From Quercus robur (lineage: Eukaryota > Streptophyta > Magnoliopsida > Fagales > Fagaceae): a stretch of DNA of 64,000 nt. The translations under genes were made by a program, and so were the position numbers. The stretch covers positions 44,351,277 to 44,415,276 of the forward strand of contig NC_065543.1 in assembly GCF_932294415.1 (NCBI RefSeq), given 5' to 3'. Below the pieces are notes generated by a model. The model was not told the origin of the DNA, searched no databases, and saw nothing but the letters and a program-made list of their open reading frames with translations. Below, one piece after another: positions 1 through 12,197 of this stretch (positions are counted from its first letter, which is position 1; each line of letters begins with the position of its first letter).

Positions 1-1
1 A

Positions 2-40
<39 letters not shown>

Positions 41-41
41 T
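1..41. repeat. CAACAG hexanucleotide microsatellite within coding sequence
   Basis: Six to seven copies of a CAACAG unit open the window. In the frame of the PADRE gene they read as alternating Asn and Ser; one frame over they would be poly-Gln. Confidence 0.9.
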
Positions 42-907
42 CAGGTTCGTTTAACTAGGATCAAGCTGCTCCGTCCCACCGACACTCTTGTTCTTGGCCA
101 AGTTTATAGACTCATCACTACTCAAGGTTTGTGTTTTGTTTGTCTTTTTTTCCTTTTACTTGTGACAAAAAGACTTTGTTTTGAGCTACTTTGTGCCTTA
201 ATCTGATATGGAAGTGCAATTTTCTTTGTGGGTTTTAGAGGTTATGAAAGGCTTGTGGGCAAAGAAGCAAGCAAAGATGAGGAAAAGCCACTCAGAATCA
301 GCAGAGAAGCCAGGTTCTGATCAGCCAGAGACAGCAGCCAGAAGATCTGATGCAGAGAATGACAAACATGTAAAACTTCAAAAACAGTAATTTTTTTGTT
401 ACAATATGTTGTCTTTACAATTTTGGTTGAGTTTAAGGTAGATTTTCCTTTCCTTAGCTAAGTTGAATAGAAGATAACTCAGATCCTCTAGTCAGCTTTG
501 GTTCTAATTGAAGTTTTTCTAGTACATGCAACATAATTCAGACAAAATCACATTTAAAGGTAATAACTTTTATTACTGGTTAATTTAGAACATTAGGGAA
601 TCTTAGAAGTTAGAACTAGATCAGTGAAAAATAGTAGGAAAGTCTTGAGCTTCCTTAACTCAAGCTAAAGGATTCCATGAAGAATAATATGTGCTGGTGT
701 ACTAATAATAATAATAATAATAATCCATTATTTCATTCATGAATTATGTTGACTAATTATATCATTGCATTTCAGGTAACCAAACATGAGAGACACCGAC
801 CAAGGACAACCTCATCATCATCATCATCATCAACTAACTCTGCCACCACAGCCAGGTCAAGAACATGGCAACCATCGTTAAAAAGCATCTCAGAGGCTAC
901 GAGTTGA
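1..907 (+). CDS. PADRE/DUF4228 domain protein, 3' part (gene starts before the window)
   Basis: Three exons are visible: 1-126 (partial), 239-369 and 776-907, joined at GT-AG introns 127-238 and 370-775; the stop is TGA at 905-907. Exon 1 reads RIKLLRPTDTLVLGQVYRL and exon 2 continues EVMKGLWAKKQAKMRK, which I recognise as the core of the plant PADRE (DUF4228) family. The last exon ends RTWQPSLKSISEATS, the conserved C-terminal motif of that family. Before the core there is an Asn-Ser alternating stretch encoded by the CAACAG microsatellite. Family members are small, often induced by stress or pathogens, and have no defined biochemical activity. The donor at 370 was preferred because it keeps phase and joins DKH to VTKHERHRPRTT. 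An ORF that runs on to a stop at 388-390 is intron read-through. The N-terminus, promoter and first exon(s) lie outside the window. Confidence 0.85.
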
Positions 908-3900
908 CCATGTTTCCAACAATTTTAACAGGGTGTGTAAGAGACAGAGGAGCAGTGGATCAAAACTCATGTTCAATAGATCAAAACCTGTGAAGATCTT
1001 TTTGGATCATCTAGGAGGCCTATTGTAAGCTGAGTGATACAAAGTTTCTTTTTTTCAATTTCTGATCTGGGTAATGACTGCATAGTGGTGTATAGCAAAG
1101 GGGCACATATCCAACATCATTTGTAATTTAGTGTTGTTCTGAAAGAAATTAGACTTTCATGTTAGACAATTGCTCGTGTAATACTTGACTTGTTATATTA
1201 AATTCACAATTTCCTAACTATTTAATCTTTTGAGACAATCCGTAATTTATTAGGTTCAAATCCTTTCTCCACTTCACTTTCTATAAAATAAAATAAAAAT
1301 CCGTATGTTAAAAAAATACTGTATAAATCTTTGGTAGAGTTATGCTCCTTTATTATCTAAATTCAATAGGTACAATAGTGGGAGAGAAGGGACTAGTGGC
1401 AAATAAATTAAAAGGTGCTTGGCAAAAAGAGTGTCAAATTAAATTCGTCATTTATTTATTTATTTATTATACTATATAGAAATTCTACTTTAACCTAATC
1501 TAAGTGTATATGTGTGTGAAACTGAGACTTAAATCTTGATCCTTACCCCTTATACCTTACAAGCACTTATACTTGTGAAGTGATCATTGTCTCAAGAGTG
1601 TGCGGTGGTAAATTCATCATTTTCTAACTGTTTAAGCTTTTGGGATTATCAATAATTTATAATTACTGTAACTAATTCCATAAGCTACCACTATAGTTAG
1701 TATTAGTGGGTTTCAATCAACTACTGCTGCAAAATCCTCCGTAAAGGGAAAAAGCATCATGCATAAATGTACTTTTTGCTATGTTCATGTCTTGCTAAGT
1801 AATATTTCCAGCATTCGGTCAGCCTTGCATTAGGGGAAAAAAAAGAAGAAGATAATACTTATGAATGAACCCAATCGCCAACAAACAATTTTAGAGTTGG
1901 GTCAGTTTTGTGCTGTGTTTTATTTCTGGTGTACGTACATTGAATCTACAATTTTTCAAGCCAAGAAAGTTCTAATTATTGCCTTCAAAGTCCAACTAAT
2001 TAGAAATTAAAATTAGAGCTATTAAATATCATTAAATTGTCACCAACTCCCCATTTATGACAAAATAGATTCCATGGATGTGACTGAAAGAATTATGAAA
2101 AATGCAAATCTTGTTTTTAATTTATTCCCTCCACAAGCTCATCAGTAATAGTCTAAAAAGAAAACAGCTCATGTAATCATGTCACTTAGTTTATGAGTAT
2201 TTAGACTTTGGAAGAACAATAAATATGTCGTTTTTTTAATGTTAATTGTCTTCTCTGAATCATTTAACAAGAACTTGTACAGTAATCAATATATTAAGTT
2301 TCAGATTGTCCCTTGAAGTTTCCAAAAGTAAAGTTTAGTACACATTCCGGTTTAAAAAATTAAGAGTGACAATGTCACATAAGCAATTTCATTTAATGGT
2401 ATCTCTCATAAACCATAATGGAAGAAGATTCGGACAGTTCTTTATATACGTTGCTCGTGCAAGTCTATAAATATTGTTCTAGTGGCCATTTTGTGTTTGT
2501 CTATTAGAGAAACAAACAAAAAAAATTTGATACCAAGGTATGTACTATTTCATGATTCTATACATATATATAATATTTACTTCTTTTGTTTTAGCAGAAC
2601 ATATAATATTTACTAATTAAAACAACTTGAGTTAGTCCGTCATTATATAAAGAAATAAATTCACACCTAATATTCGTTGAAATAGACTGAAACATCCTGA
2701 AATTTTTATTAAAAAACACTTCCTTGGATTAAATGTACTGACAGAAATGGACAGAGACTGTATGGAATCTTTAACTTTGTGTTGAAGACCAATAGGAAAG
2801 AAAAAGACTTGCATAGCTTAACTGATAGATTTTTGGCCGTCGAATAAGAATCTGATTTAAAACTCGCTTATACCAAAAATCAATTAAAGTCTTCAATTAA
2901 TGCTAAAGAACACTCATCATGAAACCATAGATTGAAATTCTGTCGTGACTATTGAAAACTATTGAAAAAAAAGGCTTTTTATCAGTAGATATATCAGCAT
3001 TCCACTGCAGAAGGTTCTTCCTTAACCGAAATAGTTGAGCTAAAAAAGAGTTATAGAATACCTGCAATGATAATGTTGGTAAATTTTTGACTTTGAGATA
3101 GCCATCAGATTGACCTTTATTATTGCACGAGTAGAAGCGAATCTTCCTCACTACCCTATGCATGATTGGTTTTCTCTTTGGTGCCTAGAGCAAGACAGAC
3201 CAAAGCTAGCAAAGCAAAAGATGGCTTTTTCTTTCTTTTTTGGAACTTTTAAAGATATTGCTCGATCCACTTTCGTAGATTGCTTTTATTGAGTAGTACA
3301 AATTGCATCCAGCTCACCATACCAAGCATTTTTTGCAGGAGTTATAATTTTTAGGTGCATTACGCATCTTCAGTTTCTGCTAAAGTACATAGAATACCTT
3401 CCATGCGGGCCATCAATTGTTTGCCCATTGTTCGGCAAATACAAAGTATCATATAAAATTTGTCTCTATTTTTGATTACTCATTAAAAATGACATCAATC
3501 AGATGCTTGAAGTTATGGAGAAGCATCTTCTTTTGAATGATATTGAAAAGCTTTGCTGTACCTAATTGAGTTAGCTGTATCAAACATTTAAATTTTCACC
3601 ATAGTTTCATTTGGGGATAGCCTATTTCACAGTTAAATTCTTTTAAAATAACACGACACTAGATACATGTTTAATAATATATAATTTGAACCGTGAAATA
3701 GTTTCAAATAGAGAAGATGCTAATACCATAGTTTGAGACCTTTAGTCTCTCAATACTTATCAAAGAGAACAACTTTTGACTTGGAGTGATGAATAGGAAT
3801 AACTCCTTTTTCATTCTCAATAAGATCGTCCTTTTCACCGTCCAAACACGACTACAATCTTTTTTTTTTTTGGTTGCGAAAGAATATCAGTATTATTATC

Positions 3901-4039
3901 TTTTATTTCGAAACTGCTTTGGCAAATAAAAGTGTTCCTTCACAGCACTCCAGGATATGATCATCATCACTTGTTTGAAAGCTACTTCATATAGCCCGTG
4001 TTGCTTGCATTGGAAGAAAGATCAATACCACTGATCATA
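908..4039. other. Intergenic stretch: 3' UTR, SINE and unassigned AT-rich DNA
   Basis: The first 250-300 bases after the PADRE stop are probably its 3' UTR. An ATA trinucleotide run lies in the preceding intron (about 703-722). The rest is AT-rich with frequent stops in all frames. I see one SINE (separate entry) and no convincing exon. The short ORFs near 2632-3292 have no motif I recognise and no splice context. Confidence 0.6.
1451..1608 (-). mobile_element. tRNA-derived SINE, complete, with target-site duplication
   Basis: Read on the minus strand, the element begins CCACCGCACACTCTTGAG, has box-A-like and box-B-like (GGATCAAGATTTAAGTC) segments, and ends in an ATAA-repeat tail. It is flanked by 11-bp direct repeats, TAAATTCGTCA at 1440-1450 and TAAATTCATCA at 1609-1619 (10 of 11 identical). 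A related copy lies at 15725-15921. A polymerase-III promoter, a short simple-repeat tail and a TSD are the defining SINE features. Confidence 0.75.
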
Positions 4040-4735
4040 ATAGGATCATGTTCCATGCATCTTCGAAAGTGTGGAGAAGAGAACAATCTCTAACTATCAT
4101 TCCTCTACCATAGACTTCTGAGATGGTCTTCAGAGCTGAAAGACAATTATGGCATGTCCTTAGATACGTCACTATCAGAATCATAGCATAAACAATAATC
4201 ACTAGCCCCTGATCATTTCTCTATATTCCTGTAATTCTTGGTCCTAACACAAAGTGAAGATCACTAAGGTGAATTTGTACTTTATATCCAGGATAGCCAT
4301 TAGCACCCCATTTTTTAATGCTAGCATGCATTTGGTTGAAATGATGAGTGGATTCTTTGGAAATTGTGGAACTTTCAACAGGCTTTGATCATGAGGTTAC
4401 ATAAATTAAAGTAGATGGCAAACTTTTGATCAAATAAGATTCATGCAATAATGGGGTTGTAGGCAGAGAATGAGAGAGGTGGTGAAAGAGCATGAGATGA
4501 GAGTGATTTGAGTGACAACTTGGGCATGACTTTGTTGAGCTGAGAGACTTATAAAGCTGCTTTTTTAGCATAGTTGAAAGCATATATATATATTTGTAGA
4601 GTTGGATGATCATTTGGGATTTGGTCGATTGTGTTGGAGATGGCCAGAGATGTTGTTGAAGAACAAGAAAGAGGGACAACTTTTGATTTTGAAGCGTGTA
4701 AAAAGAGAGAGTCGGTAGGCTGCGAACCTTTTGAT
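4040..4735 (-). pseudogene. PPR-DYW protein relic, copy A
   Basis: On the minus strand, pieces in different frames resemble a pentatricopeptide repeat protein. One N-terminal-like piece (SAQQSHAQVVTQ, near 4500-4550) recalls the 'LSQLKQxHAQ' start of many PPR proteins. Near 4060-4170 comes RTCHNCLSALKTISEVYGR, then MIVRD and LLHTFED, which matches the C-terminal DYW region (CGDCH...ISKxxGREIVVRDxxRFHHF). The repeats in between are missing and frames break, so this is a decayed relic. Intact DYW proteins edit organellar RNA. The assignment rests on short motifs, so it is moderate. Confidence 0.5.
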
Positions 4736-6597
4736 CACAAGAATCTGGGGTTATTAAGCAATGCGTAAAGGGGAGGGGACTGAGACAAAAACTGATTTTG
4801 TGCTTAGGCTGGTCTGTGGTTTGAACATAAGAATGTTATTGCTGCTACTACTATAGCTCCTTGAACCCATGATATCTATTGGCTTGGGTAGGGCTGTAAA
4901 TAAATCTAGCTATTTATGAACAACTTAAGTTCAACTTATGAAAAATCTTGATTAGCAAATAAGCTAAGCCCAAGCCCAAATATATGCTCGATTAGAAAAC
5001 AAGCCTTGTTCAAACATAATAATGTGTTCGTGAACATGAGACTCGATTTAATTATACGTAATATTATATTTTTATATGTATATTTATCTAAAAATATATT
5101 TACATAGACTTGAAATTAGATTGTGTAAGTTTGTAAATAGGTTTGTATGATATCAAATTATTATTTGTATTTTATTGATAATAATATTAGTCCATTCCTA
5201 GTAAAAATTCATAGATTGGTGAAGGTGTAAAAGATTTTAGTCATAGCTTTTCTATAGATAGGAAAAGAATAAGTTAATCAAGTAACTCATGAACAAGTTC
5301 GAGCTTATTTGATAACAAAATGAACCAAGGTTAAATATGTAATCTTATTTGGTGTTGAACTTGAGCTCGACTCATGTTCAAATTTCTAAATAAAATTAAA
5401 TAAACAACTTTGAAGTTTTAATATTCGAATTGGTTCTGTTTGTTCACAACACTACTGTTGGCTACCCATTAAACATGTGATTATTGGTTATTCGCTAGAA
5501 ATTAGAGGAGCAAAGTCATTCTAAAATGATATCCAAATAATTTATTTAGCAATATATATATATATATATATTTGCCTATAAAGGGCAAGAAAAAAAAAGA
5601 GTTTTTGTTTAATTATTTAGTACACCTAAAATGAAATATTTTCATGAGAAAAAACTTTTAGTACATATGATTATATGATTAATATTAATATTTGATCTTG
5701 AAAATATTTTAGAAAATAAATTATATATTATATTTCTTTTCAAAAAAAAAATTATATATTATATCTCACTACAAAAAAATTGTATATTATTCTCGTGCAT
5801 AGGTCTGGGACTAGTTCCATTAATACGTCATCAATCATTTTGAAATTTCATTATTATCATGTACACATTATGAATACATGATATTTAAAAAAAAAAAAAA
5901 AAAATTGTTAAAAAGAGAGAGGGAGGATCATTTTCAAAAGTCACACAGTCACTTTAGTGACTGGTTCTAACTTTCTCAATGGACAATGGCTCCTTCATCT
6001 GCTAAAAAAGAAGACTACACGATGTCCCGGTTCCCTGACTGGTGGCAGACAATGTATTGGGTGCGTCCAGCAATACCCATCAGAGACCAACCTTTAATTT
6101 GGAGTCCCCAACATCAAATTATCAACTCTTCAGAGCTTTATAGCATTTAGCATCCATTCAATTGACAAAAGCCTGAAAAATCTCTTTGGCCTAACAGAAT
6201 AATCATCCCCTCCCATGTGAGTAGTTCCATTCTGTAAAATTCCAACCAAGAACCAATTCCAAACAAACTACAAGCAAGTTTTGTTTACATATTGATATGT
6301 CAACATCCAACATTAACTTTTTGCATTCAGAAACCTAGTCCAAGCATCAAAATTTTGGAATTAAACAAAGTCATTTGAGGATAATGTACAATAAAAGGGC
6401 CATCTATTTATATAACAACTCAAAAAACTATGGTACGGATTCTTTACAAATGCAATAATTGTCTCATGCATTAGATGTATGCAACTATGCATCCTCCTCT
6501 CATAGCATGTGGACACACTGAGAGAGAAGATCGGATATACACCATGGTGCGAAAATGGATCCATGTATTGTATAATTTGTATTCGATGATCAGCCCA
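4112..6597. repeat. Direct tandem duplication, unit A (about 2.5 kb)
   Basis: The sequence from 4112 (tagacttctgagatggtctt) to about 6597 is repeated in order from 6598 to about 9700 at high but imperfect identity. Matching landmarks are 4112/6598, 4380/6870, 4860/7365, 5915/9035 and 6500/9620. Both units contain the PPR relic and a shared block near 5990-6480 / 9110-9640. Unit A lacks the solo LTR found in unit B. Confidence 0.85.
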
Positions 6598-6599
6598 TA

Positions 6600-7255
6600 G
6601 ACTTCTGAGATGGTCTTCAGAGCTGAAAGACAATTATGGCATGTCCTTAGATACATCACTATCAGAATCAAAGCATAAACAATAATCACTAGCCCCTGAT
6701 CATTTCTCTATATTCCTGAAATTCTTGGTCCTAACACAAAGTGAAGATCACTAAGGTGAATTTGTACTTTATATCCAGGATAGCCGTTAGCACCCCATTT
6801 TTTAATACTAGCATGCATTGGGTTGAAATGATGAGTGGATTCTTTGGAAATTGTGGAACTTTGAACAGGCCTTGATCATGAGGTTACATAAATTAAAGTA
6901 GATGGCAAAACTTTGATCAAATAAGATTCATGCAATAATGGGGTTGTAGGCAGAGAATGAGAGAGGTGGTGTAAGAGTATGAGATGAGAGTTATTTCAGA
7001 TTTGAGTGACAATTTGGGCATGACTTGGTTGAGCTGAGAGAGTTCTAAAGCTGCTTTATTAGCATGTTGAAAGCAAATATATCTTTGTAGAGTTGGGTGA
7101 TCATTTGGGATTTGGTTGATTGTGTTGGAGATGGCGGGAGATGTTGTTGATGAACAAGAAAGAGGGACAACTTTTGAATTCGAAGCGTGTAAAAAGAGAG
7201 TAGGTAGGCTGCGAACCTTTTGATCAGAAGTAGTTGGGGTTATTAAGCAATACAT
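6600..7255 (-). pseudogene. PPR-DYW protein relic, copy B
   Basis: This is the duplicate of the relic at 4040-4735. It keeps the same N-terminal-like piece (around 6920-7250, including QLNQVMPKLSLKS) and the RTCHNCLSALKTISEVYG block at 6600-6689. After EVYG the sequence diverges at the unit junction, so the MIVRD and HTFED parts present in copy A are lost. Frames are broken and no function is expected. Confidence 0.45.
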
Positions 7256-8239
7256 GATGGGGAGTGGACTGTAACAAATACTGATTTTGTGCTTAGGCTA
7301 GTCTGTGCCCAGGTTCGATCAAAAGAATGTTATTGCTGGCTTTGCTGCTACTACTAGCTCCTTGAACCCATGATATCTATTAGGTATTGGCTGGGGCCGT
7401 AAGGTGATAAGAGCTCGAGTTTAACTCATGAAAGAGATTGTTTAGCAAAACAAGCCCAAATTTTGGCTTAAACAAGCCAACTCAAACATAATACTATGTT
7501 CGTGAACATGAAACTTAATTTAATTATACATAATATTATACAGTTATACTTTTATATATATACTTATTTAAAAATATACTTACATAGGCTTGAAATTGGA
7601 TGGTATAAATTTGTAAATAGGTTTATATGATGTCAAATTATTATTTGTAGTTTATTGATAATATAATTATTCCATTCATAGTAATAATCCATAGATTTGT
7701 AAAGGTGTAAAATTTTAGTTATAATTTTTCTATTCATGAGAAAAGAATAAATTAATCAAGTAACTTGTGAACAAGCTTAAGCTTGTTTGATAACAAAATA
7801 AACCAAGCTTAAACATGTAATTTTGTTTGGTGATAAGCTTAAACTCAACTTGTGTCATATTCGAAATACAATTAAATAAACAAATTTGAACTTTTAATAC
7901 TGGACTTGGCTCGGCTTGTTCATGGTCCAACTATTCGATACCTATTAAACATGTGATTATTGATCATTCACTAAAAATTAGAGGAGCCAAGTTATTCTGA
8001 AATGATAGCCAGATAATTTACTTAGCATAAATAAATAAATTCTTGTCTATAAAGGGCAAGATAAAAAAGAGTTTGTATTTTTGTTTCTTTTTTTGTTTTT
8101 TAAATCAATAGTTTAATACACCTAAAATGAAATATTCCTACGAGAAAAATATATATATTTTTTATAAATGACTAATATTAATATATGATCTCACTATAAA
8201 ATAATTATATATTCTTTCACATCGGTCTGCAATTAGTTC

Positions 8240-8836
8240 TGTGGGGATCAACAATTGACGGGCCAGGCCCATTCGCTGATGAAGGGCCCAAAGGTCTAAG
8301 CCGAAAAAGGGTCATGGCCAGAGTTCAAGAATAGTGTGGCCCAAATTGGCCCGGAGAAGCAGCCGAGGACAGTGCAGTCCTCGGCTGACTCAAGAATAAG
8401 GGCAGAAAGGTAAAAGGACGGGCTTGAAGGGAAATTCAAAATATCTAAGAAAAGCTTCCTCTGCCACCTTCCCCATGCATATCTCTGCGCCTAGCAGAGC
8501 CTTACCCATTAACTTTATCGACAACTCTCAACGACTTAGGTCTGGGACTGATGGGACAAGTATCAGTCTTGGAAATGTTGACCCTACACGTGGACGAAGG
8601 AAATTGAAGGCAGGCCAATATAAAAGGAAAATATGCAACCTAAAGAGGGGATCCTTCCAGAGAAAAGGACCAAAAGGGGTGAACACCTCTAAATCATGCA
8701 TGAACAACTTAACAAAACCACAGCCGAGTAAACATGACTTAGCCTTTCGATCCCACTCTCTACAAATGATATTGTATGGGTCCATTTACGTGCGAACCCA
8801 ACCCTACTGTGGTTTAACACAAATCGTGTCCCTACA
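8240..8836. mobile_element. Solo LTR (597 bp) with 5-bp target duplication AGTTC
   Basis: The insert starts TGTGGGGATC and ends GTGTCCCTACA, giving TG...CA termini with short inverted ends. It is flanked by AGTTC at 8235-8239 and AGTTC at 8837-8841. The allelic empty site is preserved in unit A at about 5812, where only one AGTTC is present. A TATA-like ATATAAAAGG lies near 8619. No gag or pol is present, so this is a solo LTR left by LTR-LTR recombination. The 145-codon ORF inside it (8424-8861) is incidental. Confidence 0.9.
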
Positions 8837-9720
8837 AGTTCCATTAGAGAATAGAGCATAACACATTTGATTACGTAATGAACACATGATTTTTTTCCTC
8901 ATCGTCAATATTTTTGAAATTTCATTACTATCATGTACACACTATTGATACATTATGAGAGTAAATCTGTTAGTCTTAAAATAATAATAGAATGTCTAAT
9001 ATCATACAAATATGATATTTGTAAAAAAATAATTGTTAAAAGGAGAGAGGGAGGATCATTTTCAAAAGTCACACATTCACTTTAGTGACTGGTTTCAACT
9101 TTCTCAATGTTTCCTTCGTCTGCTGAAAAAGAAGACTACAAGGTGTCCCGGTTCCCTGACTGGTGGCAGACAATGTATTGGGTGCGTCCAGCAATACCCA
9201 TCAGAGACCAGCCTTTAATTTGGAGGCCCCAACATCAAAATTATTACCCCTCAGAGCTTTATAGCATTTAGCGTCCATTCAATTGACAAAAGCCTGAAAA
9301 ATCTCTTTGGCCCAACAGAATAATCATCCCCTCCCATGTGAGTAGTTCCATTCTGTAAAATTCCAACAAGAACCAATTCCAAACAGACTACAAGCAAGTT
9401 TTGTTTACATATTGATATGTCAACATCCAACCTTAACTTTTTGTATTCAGAAACCTAGTCCAAGCTTCAAAATTTTGGAATTAAACAAAGTCATTTGAGG
9501 ATAATGTACAATAAAACGCCGTCTATGTGTATAACAATTCAAAAAACTATGTTATGGATTCTTTACAAAATGCAATAATTATCTTATGCATAAGATGTAT
9601 GCATCCTGCTCTCATAGCGTGTGGACATGCTATGAGAGAGAAGATCGGATATACACTTGGTGAGAAAATGGATGCATGTATTCGTTGATCGGCCCATTTA
9701 CTTATATATACAAGGCCACA

Positions 9721-10142
9721 GCCTTTGGTGTGTGCCTGAAGATTCATAAAGATAAAGGCCCAGCAGCGTTTGAAGAGAAACACCAAAGATGACAAATATA
9801 AAAAAAAGAAGTCAATACCAAGGAACAGACACTCTAGCCATAGAAAATGAAGCCACACCAAGCTTTATATCAAAGACGGAAAACAGGAAAATTGGGCTTG
9901 CCAAATGGTTTGTAAAAGGAACTAAACACAACTCTACATAGGAACTATTCAAAGCTCACACTCAAAATCAGCAACGTACTGCAACTCTACCAAAGACTTA
10001 ATACCTTATGAACACATTACACATATAGAAGAAACGCAATTCTAAAATCTCTTCTTGTATGCTATAACAGTTGCATCTCAAGTCTTGCTTAGAACCCACC
10101 ATCCGTGTGATATAACGTTATAATATGAAAACTTTCACAGTA
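9721..10142. other. WLIM1 3' flank / probable 3' UTR
   Basis: This unique AT-rich DNA lies between the end of the duplicated block and the WLIM1 stop codon. It probably includes the 3' UTR of that minus-strand gene. I see no separate gene. Confidence 0.5.
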
Positions 10143-12162
10143 CTATTCTGCTGCTGCATTCTCAGCTACAGCTACAGCTACCACCGTAACTTGTTCATTC
10201 TTGCCATTGCCAAATTGGCTGAAGTTTCCCTTCTGCTTGAATAGTTGGGTGTGGTGGTGCTTACAATACAGACGATGTTCATGGGCTACATAGTTTGATG
10301 GGCTGATCACACACCCTCCATGAGTGCACCTGAAGCAAGACTTATGATATGATTCACCATCAACCGCCACCTGTAAAAAAAGGCAGTCAGGGTAATGTAC
10401 CAAGAAATTACATTGTTTTCAACATGCACATGAACATTGAAACTCTCTCTCTCTCATAGATATGCACACACACAAACACAAACACTCTTTTTGAATCTTT
10501 AAGGCTGATTTAACAATTTCATGAGGGTTTATCTTCAGTCAGTAGTATCTTCTCACATTGGAAATTTTGGTTTAATCGTTTTGGGTTGTGGTTTATTTAC
10601 TAATAACTTCATAATTTTCCACCAAAAGAAATAATTAAAAAAAGGCTAATTTTCGCTTATATTCTTCAATAGTGGGAGAAATTCAAACAGGAGTACCAAC
10701 TTAAATCTTTGAGTGTGCTTAAATTTTGTCACTCATACTGTAGATATGAAGTAATCACGGCATCTGATTGATGTACAAGTTGTACCAGTTGTCCACATAT
10801 CAGGGAAACTATTATGGATTCTCATATTTAAAATTTTTTAGGTACCTCCATCTATCTGATATCATTGTAATGACTGCTAATTGATCCAGAGAAGTGGCAT
10901 GTAGTTAGAAATATTTTTCTCAGACCAGGTGATTGCATTTAAACTACAACTAAAATAATTTCTACTCCACTATTACAAATGAGAGCTAATTGCAAGAGGA
11001 TATTGCTTTCAAATTAAAGTTCCCTTTTAAGTACAACAAAGAGTAGTGAAGCATAGATGTCAATTTATGAAAATATTATGTAGCAAATGTCAAATAAGCA
11101 GCTTGTAAATAGCCATTTCACACATTGTTCAAATTTTAAAGCTTTTAATCTATCTTTTATCTCTCAAACACGCTTCTTTATGGTGTTCTATTCTTCACTA
11201 TAATCTTATTTTCCGATTACACTTTTTTTCTTACAGGACCAGAAAAATGTCAAGTTTACTTGGACCTCTTCATAGCTGGGAAAACAGAATTACTTTTTTT
11301 TTTTTTCTGTTTGAGGACACCTGGTGGTTGACCATGACCTAGCAGTTTCTGAAGCTCCCATTAGACAGGCGCAGATGCCACAAAGTGACACTGCTTAAAG
11401 TAATTTGTGAGCAAATACTAAGATTAAAAAATAAATGTTATATTCTGACTACTTGAAAGGTACTTCAAAATGGATTGGTTTATACATTTGAAGCTCAGTG
11501 TAACAGTCAAATGAGAGCATGAAAGGTACTCAAATTGAGGACAATAACTTTCATGCTCCTTAAAACTAAAAAAATTTAATAAATAAATAACTTATGAAGA
11601 GCTCAACAATTGTATACTAAGATATTAAGATTTACCTTTTCAATTGGGTAGACAGTTTTATTGCAAGCAACACATTTTTCTTTAGTCCCACCAAACAAAC
11701 TTGAAACTCTGCTGTTGGTCTGGACCTGAACAGTTCCATTCCCAATAAGAAACAATTTAAATAACTATTTAGGACTTCAATATCACTTATAGGGAACATT
11801 TCATTCCAGTTGATAGTTATAATTTCAATGAACAAAAAAGAAGAATTAGCAAAATCAAGCCTTCAAATACCTGATTGGCAGATCTGTCAGCTCTAACAGT
11901 TCTTGGAGTACCTGCAGAGGGGGAAAAAGAAAGAACAACATATGAAATAAGCATATTAACCAGATCAAAGCAGAGGTAAATATGCCTAAAACAACTCAAA
12001 ACAGTCAATCACCTTCAAAACTTTTATCCAAGCTGCCAGTCATTTTAAACAGTTGATCAAAGTGAGGCTTGCAATACAAAACACCCTCAAAGGAGCTATA
12101 ATTGCTCAGCTGCAAAGAAATTGCAGAAAATGAGAAATAAGGATAAAGTAGAAGCAGAAAAA

Positions 12163-12197
<35 letters not shown>

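Larger units (their letters stand above)
6598..9720. repeat. Direct tandem duplication, unit B, split by a solo LTR
   Basis: This is the second copy of the roughly 2.5-kb unit. Its length is inflated by the 597-bp LTR plus a 5-bp TSD. Its downstream edge runs into the 3' flank of the WLIM1 gene at about 9720, where similarity to unit A stops. That suggests the duplicated unit came from the WLIM1 downstream flank together with a neighbouring PPR relic. Confidence 0.8.

Noticed and set aside
2903..3292. Two overlapping ORFs of 60-86 codons
   Set aside because: No motif, splice partner or conservation signal could be seen; the sequence is AT-rich and similar in character to the surrounding intergenic DNA.
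8424..8861. 145-codon ORF on + and an 85-codon ORF on -
   Set aside because: Both fall within the solo LTR and show no gag, pol or other domain.
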